Below are positions 1 through 5,883 of a stretch of DNA of 7,198 nucleotides, piece after piece; positions within the stretch are counted from its first letter, which is position 1; every line of letters starts with the position of its first letter. The position numbers and the translations under genes were made by a program. The DNA comes from Actinomycetes bacterium. Its GTDB lineage: Bacteria; Actinomycetota; Acidimicrobiia; Acidimicrobiales; UBA8190. The notes under the pieces are model-generated. The model saw only the letters and a program-made list of their open reading frames with translations. It was not told where the DNA came from and searched no databases. The stretch spans positions 1-7,198 of the forward strand of contig JAJYAB010000087.1 in the NCBI GenBank assembly GCA_021779775.1. The letters are read 5' to 3'.

Positions 1-258
1 AGGTGGTCACCGCCCCTGAGCAGCACAGATACCGGCCAATGGATGCCACTGTCGATGGAAAATATGTCCCATTCTGGATCCCCGGGAGTAAGGTGCAATA
101 TGTCCGGTGCGCTCTCAGACGAGCGAGGACACTCACAGGAGCAAAGTAACAGCAGATCTGGACAACGATAGTCACACAACGTGGCTAAATACCCACAGCG
201 AGGGTACTGGTGACCGTTCATCTTCAAGGTTCGGATTGCCGCCGCCGATGGTGTTCTC
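1..258. other. AT-richer non-coding leader upstream of the PAS-GGDEF-EAL gene
   Basis: I see no gene I can support here. By hand count GC over 1-240 is about 54%, clearly below the neighbouring genes. Two forward frames are open from the left edge to stops at 147-149 and 166-168, so the tail of a gene entering from the left is possible, but neither short translation is recognisable. A short open frame from 107 lacks a convincing start context and runs into the next gene in another frame. A TAAAT-containing stretch near 186-191 follows a TGGACA at 159-164, but the spacing of about 21 nt is too long for a confident promoter. The upstream stop TGA at 211-213 limits how far the next gene can extend leftward. 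Confidence 0.5.
61..105. repeat. Short direct repeat AATATGTCC, two copies 36 bp apart
   Basis: AATATGTCC occurs at 61-69 and again at 97-105. The segment between contains GGATCCCCGGGA. The repeat lies in the low-GC leader. It could be a remnant of a mobile-element end or a regulator site. I cannot assign either from the sequence, and with only two 9-bp copies chance is not excluded. Confidence 0.35.
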
Positions 259-2841
259 ATGGCCGAGGCGTGTCGTGGTTCTGGCTGGGCACCCACCGGC
301 CCCGGGGACGTGCTGGATCAGATAGGCGAGCCGACCCCTGCCGGCGGCGACCACACGATCCTGCTGTCTGCCTTGACGCGGGTCGCTGTCTGGGAGCTGG
401 AGGTGCCTGGTACCGGGGTGCAGTGGCATGTGCCGCTGTCGAAGCTGCTCGGGGATCTCTCCGGCGGCCGCCCGTTCTGGGTGCCTTCTGCGGCTGCCGA
501 CAGCGTCGGGCCGATGCGAGCAGTGGCTCCCGATGAGCTGGGTGACGTCCTGCTCGCCCCTATCGTCGAAAGTGCCCGGGCCGGCATGTCCTGGGACAAC
601 TACGAGCTCGTGCAGGAGGTCGTGGGACCCGATGGCACCGGGCACCAGCTGATGGTCCGCGCGGTTTCCGTTCCCGGCACGCACACCAGCCACACGAGCC
701 GGTTCTTCGGCATCGCCGCCGAGGTGGCAGGTGCCGAACGCGCCCCATGGATGGCCGCCGACCTGGCCGAGCGGCTGCAACTGCTGGTCGAGCATTCCCC
801 GGACGGGGTGATCGTCCACCAGGACGGGGTGATCGTCTATGCCAACGGCGCCGCTGTCCGGATCGCCGGTCTCGATGCTGCGTCGGCCGGCGTGGGGCAG
901 CACCTGACGGCGTTCTTGCACCCGGACTCCATCGCCCCGGTCATCGCTCGGCTGGGCCAGCTTCGAAAGCCCGGTGACGTCGTCAAGGGCCACGAGGTCA
1001 TCGTGCTCCGCCCCGACGGCACCGAGGTCCCCGTCGAGGTGGCCAGCGTCCGCACCACCTGGGGCACGAAGCCGGCGTTCCAGGTCATCATCCACGACCT
1101 GACCGAGCGCCGCCGGGCCGAGCGGTCAGCCCAGTGCCACCAGGCCCTCGAGCATCGGTATGCAGCGGCGGTGGCAGTGCTCCACGAGGGTGTCGTCCTG
1201 ATCGACCGCTACGGCGGCGTCTGCGGAGCCAACGACTCGGCGATGACCATCCTCGGTGCCCGCCTGGCCGCGGGAATGGGCGACGCCATCTTCACCGGCA
1301 CCGGGTCGGCGCAGGGCAGCGACGGCTCGATCCTCCCGCCCGAGCTGCTCCCGGTGGCGTCGGTGCTGCGGACCCGGACGGCAGTGTCCCGAGTGGTGCT
1401 CGGCGTCGATGGCCCCGAGGGCCGCCAATGGCTGTCGGTCTCTGCCCGGTCGCTTGGCGACGCCCATGCCGGGATCGGCGATGCCGGCGATGCCGTCGTC
1501 GTCTGCTCGGTGTCCGACATCACCGACCGTAAGGAGCTCGTCGACCGGTTGGCGTGGGAGGCCCGCAACGACCCGCTCACCGGACTGGCCAACCGCACCG
1601 GGCTGGTCACCCGACTCGAAGGAGCGCTCGCCGGCCTCTGCCGTGACCTGGTCCTGTTCGCCGTCGATCTGGACCGCTTCAAGCTGGTCAACGACTCGCT
1701 CGGCCGTGCCGCCGGTGACGAGGTGCTGTGTGTCGTGGCCGAACGGCTCTCGGTGGCCGCACCGCAGGCCCAAGTCGTCAGCCGGATGTACGGCGGGGAG
1801 TTCGCCCTGCTCGAAGGCGGGATCCCCGACGCCGATGCCGCGCTGCAACGAGCGGAGGAGCTGCGTGCTGCGCTCGCCGCGCCGATCCGACTGTCCAACG
1901 GCCGCACCCTGACTGTCATGCCGAGCATCGGCATCGTCCGTCTCGCCGAAGGGAGCAGCGACCCGGGTGGGCTGCTGCAGGATGCCGACATGGCGCTCCT
2001 GCGGGCGAAGAGCCGGGGCCGCGCTCGTGTCGGCTTGTTCGAGGTTGCGCTGCGCGACGAGCTGGGCATACGGCTCGAGCTGGAAGACGACCTCCGCCAG
2101 GCGATCGCCACGGGCGGGCTCCACCTCGAGTACCAGCCCGTGGTCTCGTTGCACAGCGGGCGGATGCTGGGTTTGGAGGCCCTCGTCCGATGGAGGCATC
2201 CCACACGCGGGCTGCTGTTCCCCGGGCGCTTCGTCGCACTCGCGGAAGAGTCGGATCTGATCGTGGAGCTCGGATCGTGGGTGCTCGCCGAGGGGTGCCG
2301 GCAGATGGCCCGCTGGCGCGCCGTCCACCCGGCTGCCGAGCAGGCGTTCCTGACGGTCAACGTGTCGCCGCGCCAGCTCGACGGGGAGCAGCTCATGCCG
2401 GCGGTGCACCGTGCTCTGCGCGACAGCGGGCTGCCGCCGAGCGCCCTCGTCCTCGAGATCACCGAGTCGGGGTTCGTGGCGGACGAGCCGGCCAACCATG
2501 CAGTCCTCGACGACCTGCGTTCCACCGGGGTCAGGCTGGCTATCGACGACTTCGGCACCGGCTACTCCTCGCTCAGCTACCTGAAGCGGCTGCCGGTCAG
2601 CTACCTGAAGATCGACCAGTCGTTCGTGGTGGGTCTGGGCGAGAGCGAGGAGGACGGCCGCATCGTGTCGGCCATCACCGAGCTGGGCCACGGGCTCGGG
2701 TTGCGGATCATCGCCGAGGGGGTGGAGCGTCCCGAGCAGCTCGAAGCGGTAGCCAGCCTCGGCTGCGACCTCTACCAGGGGTTTCTCTATGCCCGCCCCG
2801 AGCCTCCGGAAGCCATCGCCCGGCGGTGGGAGTCGGCGTAG
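259..2841 (+). CDS. PAS-PAS-PAS-GGDEF-EAL cyclic-di-GMP phosphodiesterase, degenerate GGDEF
   Basis: The 860-residue product is a soluble sensor/c-di-GMP turnover protein; I see no membrane segment. An N-terminal PAS-like region (about 35-155) is followed by a clearer PAS domain (about 169-284, ending DLTERR) and a third PAS (about 298-425, ending DITDRKEL). A GGDEF domain starts at NDPLTGLANR (437-446) and keeps DLDRF at 470-474, but its signature is YGGEF at 511-515: the third position, normally acidic and catalytic, is Gly. No RxxD inhibitory site is seen before it. The EAL domain (about 610-855) looks intact: EAL 640-642, NVSPRQL, ITES, DDFGTGYSSL from 763, KID 784-786, AEGVE with Glu820 and Glu823, and QGF. 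I infer a phosphodiesterase whose GGDEF is at most regulatory, perhaps binding GTP. The ATG at 259 is the first start after an in-frame TGA at 211-213. Its ribosome site is weak, so a later start is possible. The signal sensed by the PAS domains is unknown. Confidence 0.93.
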   Translation: MAEACRGSGWAPTGPGDVLDQIGEPTPAGGDHTILLSALTRVAVWELEVPGTGVQWHVPLSKLLGDLSGGRPFWVPSAAADSVGPMRAVAPDELGDVLLAPIVESARAGMSWDNYELVQEVVGPDGTGHQLMVRAVSVPGTHTSHTSRFFGIAAEVAGAERAPWMAADLAERLQLLVEHSPDGVIVHQDGVIVYANGAAVRIAGLDAASAGVGQHLTAFLHPDSIAPVIARLGQLRKPGDVVKGHEVIVLRPDGTEVPVEVASVRTTWGTKPAFQVIIHDLTERRRAERSAQCHQALEHRYAAAVAVLHEGVVLIDRYGGVCGANDSAMTILGARLAAGMGDAIFTGTGSAQGSDGSILPPELLPVASVLRTRTAVSRVVLGVDGPEGRQWLSVSARSLGDAHAGIGDAGDAVVVCSVSDITDRKELVDRLAWEARNDPLTGLANRTGLVTRLEGALAGLCRDLVLFAVDLDRFKLVNDSLGRAAGDEVLCVVAERLSVAAPQAQVVSRMYGGEFALLEGGIPDADAALQRAEELRAALAAPIRLSNGRTLTVMPSIGIVRLAEGSSDPGGLLQDADMALLRAKSRGRARVGLFEVALRDELGIRLELEDDLRQAIATGGLHLEYQPVVSLHSGRMLGLEALVRWRHPTRGLLFPGRFVALAEESDLIVELGSWVLAEGCRQMARWRAVHPAAEQAFLTVNVSPRQLDGEQLMPAVHRALRDSGLPPSALVLEITESGFVADEPANHAVLDDLRSTGVRLAIDDFGTGYSSLSYLKRLPVSYLKIDQSFVVGLGESEEDGRIVSAITELGHGLGLRIIAEGVERPEQLEAVASLGCDLYQGFLYARPEPPEAIARRWESA

Positions 2842-4406
2842 CGACGGGGCGCCGGTCCACTCGCGGCGACCGCAGGCGTCTGCTGGACGCTTCGCCACCG
2901 GTAGAGGCCAAGGCCGATGACGGCGGCACCCACCACGAAGAGCACGGAGAACCAGTGCAGGTACCAGTGCCCCCCTGCCGGGTCGTAGACCGCGGCGCGG
3001 GGCCAGCCGATGTTGACCATCATGAAGGCGCCGTACGCGACGGCCAGCACGTTCACCGGGACTCCCCACCGCCCGAGCGAGAAGCCCTCGCCTGCAGCGG
3101 GTGCGGGACCGTCGCCGGCACCGGCCGCCCAGTTCCGGTCGCGCAACCGCCGTACCAGCATCGGTGCCGTCACCAGAAGGTAGGCGCCGTACACGATGAC
3201 GACGGCGACGCTCGTGATGGCGGAGAACAGCTGTGCCTGGCCCACGTTGACGAGCAGGATGGCCACGGCCACCAGCCCGACGAGCGCCGCGGGGACGACG
3301 GGGGTGCCGGTGCGCCTCGACACCCGGGCCAGCGGTCGCGACATCGGCAGGGCACCGTCGCGCGCCATGGAGAACATCATTCTCGAAGCTGCCGTCTGGA
3401 TCGCCATGGTGCACACGCAGATCGCCACCGACACGTCGACGAGGAGGAGCTTGCCGACGCCGGTCCCGAGGCGGCTGGTGATCACGTAGGGCAGCCCCAC
3501 CGTGGACAGGTTGGGATCCGTCAGCTTCGGCGCTGCCATCAGCGCAGCGAGCAGCAGCAGGGCGCCGCCGATCCCCGAGACGGCCAGTGCCTTCACGATG
3601 GCCCGGGGGGCGGTGCGCCGTGGTCGGTGGGTCTCCTCGGACAGCTCGCCGGCGCTGTCGAAGCCGTACATCACGTAGGCCGCCATCAGTGCCGAGGCCA
3701 GGAAGGCGAAGGCGTAGCCGCCGTGGCTGGTGACCCCGGTGGTGTGCAGCACGACTCCCGGGCCGCGCTTGGCGTGCACGAAGAGCAGCGCCACCATCAG
3801 GGCCACCCCGATCAGCTCACAGGTGACACCCACGTCGTTGACGATGGCCATCACTTTCACCCCCACCACGTTGATCACGGTGGTGGCCAGGATGAGGATG
3901 GCGCCGAGCGCCACGGCGTTCTCCGCACCGCTGACCGAGGCGACGGAGGAGCCGCCGCCCACCAGCTGGAACCCTGACCAGACCTGGGGTAGCACCACCT
4001 GCAGGGCGATGGCTGCCGCCGAAACGCTGACGACTTGGCCGAGCAGCATGGCGTATCCGGCCATCCACCCGACCAGCCCCCGGCTGACCCGGCGCGACCA
4101 CTGGTAGATGCACCCGGAGATCGGGTACCGGCTTGCCAGCTCGGCGAACACCAGGGCGACCATCATCTGGCCGATGAACACCATCGGCCACGTCCAGAAG
4201 AAGGCGGCGCCCCCGAAGGAGAAGCCGAAGGCGAACAGCTGGAACACGGTCGTCAGGATCGACACGAAGGAGAACCCGGCGGCGAACGACGAGTACGGGC
4301 CGAGGCGGCGCCGTAGCTGCTGCTGGTAGCCGAAGGCCTGCAGGTCGGCGGCGTCGGCTCCTGCGCCGGTGCTCCGGGGTGGGGCGGTTTCGAGGGTGGC
4401 GGTCAC
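2787..4406 (-). CDS. APC-superfamily (ACT-type) permease, candidate guanidine importer
   Basis: This 539-residue protein is strongly hydrophobic, with about 12 likely membrane segments between residues 37 and 503, including 38-62, 65-90, 112-137, 165-187, 194-211, 231-249, 271-292, 319-340, 370-388, 395-416, 449-467 and 482-503. Family marks are AELASRYPISGCIYQW (88-103), GFDSAGELSEET (248-259) and SRMMFSMARDGALP (341-354). They place it with APC transporters of the amino acid/choline type (yeast Uga4/Hnm1-like) that carry amines and amino acids, usually by proton symport. It starts at GTG 4406 behind a strong GGAGGT site, 61 bp after the guanidinase gene and on the same strand, so it is likely co-transcribed under the same guanidine-I riboswitch. 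From this context I infer guanidine or guanidino-compound uptake; the substrate cannot be read from sequence. The stop TAG (2789-2787) lies inside the convergent EAL gene. A polar C-terminal tail (504-539) has no recognisable motif. Confidence 0.9.
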   Translation of the reverse strand: MTATLETAPPRSTGAGADAADLQAFGYQQQLRRRLGPYSSFAAGFSFVSILTTVFQLFAFGFSFGGAAFFWTWPMVFIGQMMVALVFAELASRYPISGCIYQWSRRVSRGLVGWMAGYAMLLGQVVSVSAAAIALQVVLPQVWSGFQLVGGGSSVASVSGAENAVALGAILILATTVINVVGVKVMAIVNDVGVTCELIGVALMVALLFVHAKRGPGVVLHTTGVTSHGGYAFAFLASALMAAYVMYGFDSAGELSEETHRPRRTAPRAIVKALAVSGIGGALLLLAALMAAPKLTDPNLSTVGLPYVITSRLGTGVGKLLLVDVSVAICVCTMAIQTAASRMMFSMARDGALPMSRPLARVSRRTGTPVVPAALVGLVAVAILLVNVGQAQLFSAITSVAVVIVYGAYLLVTAPMLVRRLRDRNWAAGAGDGPAPAAGEGFSLGRWGVPVNVLAVAYGAFMMVNIGWPRAAVYDPAGGHWYLHWFSVLFVVGAAVIGLGLYRWRSVQQTPAVAASGPAPRRYADSHRRAMASGGSGRA

Positions 4407-4414
4407 GGTTCGGT

Positions 4415-4420
4415 ACCTCC
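4415..4420 (-). promoter_or_regulatory. Strong ribosome binding site of the permease (GGAGGT)
   Basis: Minus-strand GGAGGT at 4420-4415 sits 8 nt before the GTG at 4406. It decides the GTG start and shows that the permease has its own translation signal rather than depending on coupling to the gene before it. Confidence 0.75.
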
Positions 4421-4421
4421 T

Positions 4422-4467
4422 GGGGGGTCGTCGGGTCGTGTGGGTTCCTCGGGGTGGTGGGGTCGGG
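4422..4467 (+). other. Guanine-run cluster (possible G-quadruplex) in the intercistronic spacer
   Basis: The 61-bp spacer between the guanidinase and permease genes has six runs of three or more G on the plus strand: 4422-4427, 4433-4435, 4442-4444, 4451-4454, 4459-4462 and 4465-4467, separated by 2 to 6 nt. This fits the usual G3+N1-7 quadruplex pattern. The plus strand is the template for this operon, so the mRNA spacer is correspondingly C-rich and poor in G. Local GC content makes chance a real alternative. Confidence 0.4.
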
Positions 4468-5604
4468 TCAGGTCGTGCTCGGGCGGGGCAGGTGGCCGGC
4501 TCGCACGAGGCAGCCGAGGGTGTCGCAGATGACGCGGGTGGCGATGAGCGAGGTGATCTCCGCGTTGTCGTATGGCGGGGAGCACTCGACGACCTCGATG
4601 CCCGCCAGCGGTCGCTCGGAGATCAGCTGGACGAACTTCAGGACCTCGCGGGGCAGGAACCCGCCAGGCTCCGGCCAGCCGGTTCCCGGTACGAACGCCG
4701 CGTCGAGGCAGTCGACGTCGAAGCTGAGCCAGACGGCTTCGGCGCCCGCCCAGGCCACCTCGAGGGCACGCTCGGCTGCCGCCTCGATACCTATCTCCAC
4801 GCAGTCGGTGACGGTCATGATGGTGGTGGCGCGCTCGCGCCCGACCTTCACGCCAGGGCGCGGGGCCTGCCAGCCGCCGATGCCGATCTGCACGAGGTTC
4901 TGCGGGGGCACGTTGGGGATGTCCGTGGCGTGGAACCACGGCGTGGTGTGCATCCGCTCGTCGAGGTCGGTCTGCTGGGTGTCGACGTGGCGGTCGAAGT
5001 GGATGATGCCGAGGTTGCCCTGCAGGTGCTGAGCCACCCCCCGCACCGTGGGGTAGCCGATGGAGTGGTCGCCTCCGAGGACGACCGGCAGCGCGCCCGA
5101 GGCGTAGACGTGGGCCACCGCCTTGGAGATCTGGTCGAAGGTCTTCTCGATGTTGGCGGGGATGGTGAAGATGTCCCCGAGGTCGGCGATGGTGATGGAC
5201 TCGCGCAGGTCGACCCCCAGCTCGAAGCTGTACGGTCCGTACAGCGCGGAGATCTTCCGGATCCCCTGCGGTCCGAAGCGGGTCCCCGAGCGGTAGGTCG
5301 TCCCCCCGTCGAAGGGGGCACCGAGCACCGCCACGTCGTAGTTGCCGCAGGTGTGCACGTCCTCCACGTAGGGCGCCTTCAGGAAGGTGTTGATGCCGGC
5401 GAAGTGGGGCAGCTCGCCACGCGAGAAGGTGGGGATGCGGCGGTCGGTGATCGAGTCGGCTGCGGGGAGGCCGAGCCGTAGGCCGCGGGCCACCTCTTCC
5501 TCGAAGCGGTCGGTCGGCAACATCGCCTCCGCTGCCACGGCGTAGGCCGCCTCGGGTCCGTAGTGGTCGTGCAGCAACGACGGATCACTGCGCCGGTCGG
5601 TCAT
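4468..5604 (-). CDS. gdmH: Guanidine hydrolase (guanidinase), arginase/agmatinase superfamily
   Basis: The 378-residue enzyme carries the ureohydrolase binuclear metal site: GGDH (His180), DRHVD (Asp204, His206, Asp208) and FDVDCLD (Asp296, Asp298). The expected reaction is guanidine plus water to urea plus ammonia in the cytoplasm, with nickel as metal in the characterised Synechocystis enzyme Sll1077. Reasons for guanidinase rather than agmatinase: an N-terminal extension of several tens of residues before the core (core begins near 88), Arg instead of the usual Ala in the DxHxD motif, the block PGTGWPEPGG (306-315) with Trp where agmatinases have a small residue, HTTPWFHATD (219-228), and above all the guanidine-I riboswitch directly upstream. 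ATG 5604 lies 6 nt after GGAGGG. It is first in a unit with the permease and divergent from urease, which would consume its urea. Another guanidino-compound hydrolase remains possible, but the leader argues for guanidine itself. Confidence 0.88.
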   Translation of the reverse strand: MTDRRSDPSLLHDHYGPEAAYAVAAEAMLPTDRFEEEVARGLRLGLPAADSITDRRIPTFSRGELPHFAGINTFLKAPYVEDVHTCGNYDVAVLGAPFDGGTTYRSGTRFGPQGIRKISALYGPYSFELGVDLRESITIADLGDIFTIPANIEKTFDQISKAVAHVYASGALPVVLGGDHSIGYPTVRGVAQHLQGNLGIIHFDRHVDTQQTDLDERMHTTPWFHATDIPNVPPQNLVQIGIGGWQAPRPGVKVGRERATTIMTVTDCVEIGIEAAAERALEVAWAGAEAVWLSFDVDCLDAAFVPGTGWPEPGGFLPREVLKFVQLISERPLAGIEVVECSPPYDNAEITSLIATRVICDTLGCLVRAGHLPRPSTT

Positions 5605-5610
5605 GGGAGT

Positions 5611-5616
5611 CCCTCC
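5611..5616 (-). promoter_or_regulatory. Ribosome binding site of gdmH (GGAGGG)
   Basis: Minus-strand GGAGGG (5616-5611) is 6 nt before ATG 5604. It directly abuts the hairpin at 5651-5617, and its GGAG can pair with CTCC at 5609-5606 across a 3-nt loop. The 8-nt context CGGAGGGA (5617-5610) is repeated exactly inside the aptamer at 5670-5663. This arrangement makes the site a natural target for riboswitch control. Confidence 0.75.
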
Positions 5617-5651
5617 GAGATCCCCTGCGGCGATCGCAGGGCGGTGATCTC
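5617..5651 (-). promoter_or_regulatory. Probable expression-platform hairpin of the guanidine-I riboswitch
   Basis: On the minus strand CCCTGCG (5641-5635) pairs perfectly with CGCAGGG (5629-5623) around a 5-nt loop. Beyond a 4-nt bulge (ACCG, 5645-5642), GAGATC (5651-5646) pairs with GATCTC (5622-5617). The outer 5' arm overlaps the conserved GGGAGA end of the aptamer, so the full 13-bp hairpin should compete with ligand-bound folding. No U-run follows, and the ribosome site starts at the next base. I therefore favour translational control over intrinsic termination; this is inference. Confidence 0.6.
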
Positions 5652-5750
5652 CCGGGCTTTTCTCCCTCCGTGGAACGACCCGGGTGGACGGGCCGCCTGC
5701 ACCTCTCGGACCAGGCCCCTCCGGTGACCGGAGGGCGGAACCCTAGGTGC
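5648..5750 (-). promoter_or_regulatory. Guanidine-I riboswitch aptamer (ykkC class)
   Basis: Read on the minus strand, the leader of gdmH contains the conserved blocks of the ykkC/guanidine-I class in the right order. These are CTAGGGTTCCG (5746-5736), CTGGTCCGAGAG (5714-5703), ACGG-GGGA (5671-5663) and AAAAGCCCGGGAGA (5661-5648). The helices fit too. P1 is GCACCT (5750-5745) with AGGTGC (5704-5699). P2 is an 8-bp arm, CCCTCCGG (5735-5728) with CCGGAGGG (5724-5717). A variable hairpin pairs GGCCCG (5694-5689) with CGGGTC (5682-5677) and precedes P3, where GGG pairs with CCC. This class binds free guanidinium and normally switches genes on. Here it should control gdmH and, by read-through, the permease. 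It points away from ureA and cannot act on urease in cis. Confidence 0.94.
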
Positions 5751-5809
5751 GCCTCACATGGGGTGAGTCGTCGGCCATCGTGCCCGATCGCCGTTTCGGC
5801 CGGTTGTCC

Positions 5810-5831
5810 GCTGCGTGAACAGCGCGTGAAC
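5810..5831 (-). promoter_or_regulatory. Two 11-nt direct repeats GTTCACGCnnn (PHO-box/GlnR-like operator)
   Basis: Minus-strand GTTCACGC begins at 5831 and again at 5820, one helical turn (11 bp) apart. The spacing and core match the PhoP direct-repeat unit of Streptomyces (GTTCACC, 11-nt period). They also loosely resemble the 11-bp-spaced half-sites of GlnR. The repeat lies centrally in the divergent gdmH/ureA region and could serve either promoter. A third copy downstream (5809 leftward, GGACAAC) is too degenerate to count. Confidence 0.5.
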
Positions 5832-5849
5832 CACCCCGGCTCGGACTTT

Positions 5850-5866
5850 CGGTGGCTGCGCCACCG
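5850..5866. promoter_or_regulatory. 7-bp inverted repeat upstream of ureA, possible operator
   Basis: CGGTGGC (5850-5856) and GCCACCG (5860-5866) form a perfect inverted repeat around a 3-nt centre, just upstream of the -10-like TACGGT. It lies where a repressor could cover the ureA promoter spacer. No transcribed-hairpin role is evident if the transcript starts near 5883. Its match to any known regulator is unknown. Confidence 0.4.
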
Positions 5867-5869
5867 GCG

Positions 5870-5875
5870 TACGGT
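5870..5875 (+). promoter_or_regulatory. Candidate -10 element of a leaderless ureA transcript (TACGGT)
   Basis: TACGGT fits the TANNNT pattern of actinobacterial -10 elements and ends 8 nt before ATG 5884, so transcription would start at or next to the start codon. The absence of a convincing ribosome binding site before ureA (only CCAGGCG) agrees with a leaderless mRNA. A matching -35 is weak (TTTCGG at 5847-5852, 17-nt spacer). Confidence 0.4.
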
Positions 5876-5883
5876 GCCAGGCG

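Noticed and set aside
172..1095. Minus-strand open frame (307 codons) opposite the N-terminus of the PAS-GGDEF-EAL gene
   Set aside because: No recognisable motif and antisense to codons forming PAS domains; treated as a shadow.
1126..3414. Long minus-strand open frame (762 codons) across the EAL gene and part of the permease
   Set aside because: Low-complexity Arg/Gly/His/Pro-rich translation with no family motif; a high-GC shadow of two well-supported genes.
1728..3977. Long plus-strand open frame (749 codons) across the EAL and permease genes
   Set aside because: Arg/Ala/Gly-rich translation typical of a GC shadow; both underlying genes have clear domain evidence.
4369..5481. Plus-strand open frame (370 codons) opposite gdmH
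   Set aside because: Val/Gly/Asp/His-rich antisense translation without recognisable domains; gdmH has a riboswitch, ribosome site and full catalytic motifs.
4468..5604. Plain agmatinase in polyamine synthesis
   Set aside because: The guanidine-I riboswitch, adjacent urease, Arg in DRHVD and Trp in PGTGWPEPGG fit guanidinase better, and no polyamine gene is nearby.
5617..5641. Intrinsic terminator after the aptamer
   Set aside because: The hairpin is stable but no U-run follows; the next bases are the ribosome binding site.
5751..5812. Promoter for the gdmH transcript
   Set aside because: I looked for -35/-10 pairs upstream of the riboswitch on the minus strand and found none close enough to consensus to annotate.
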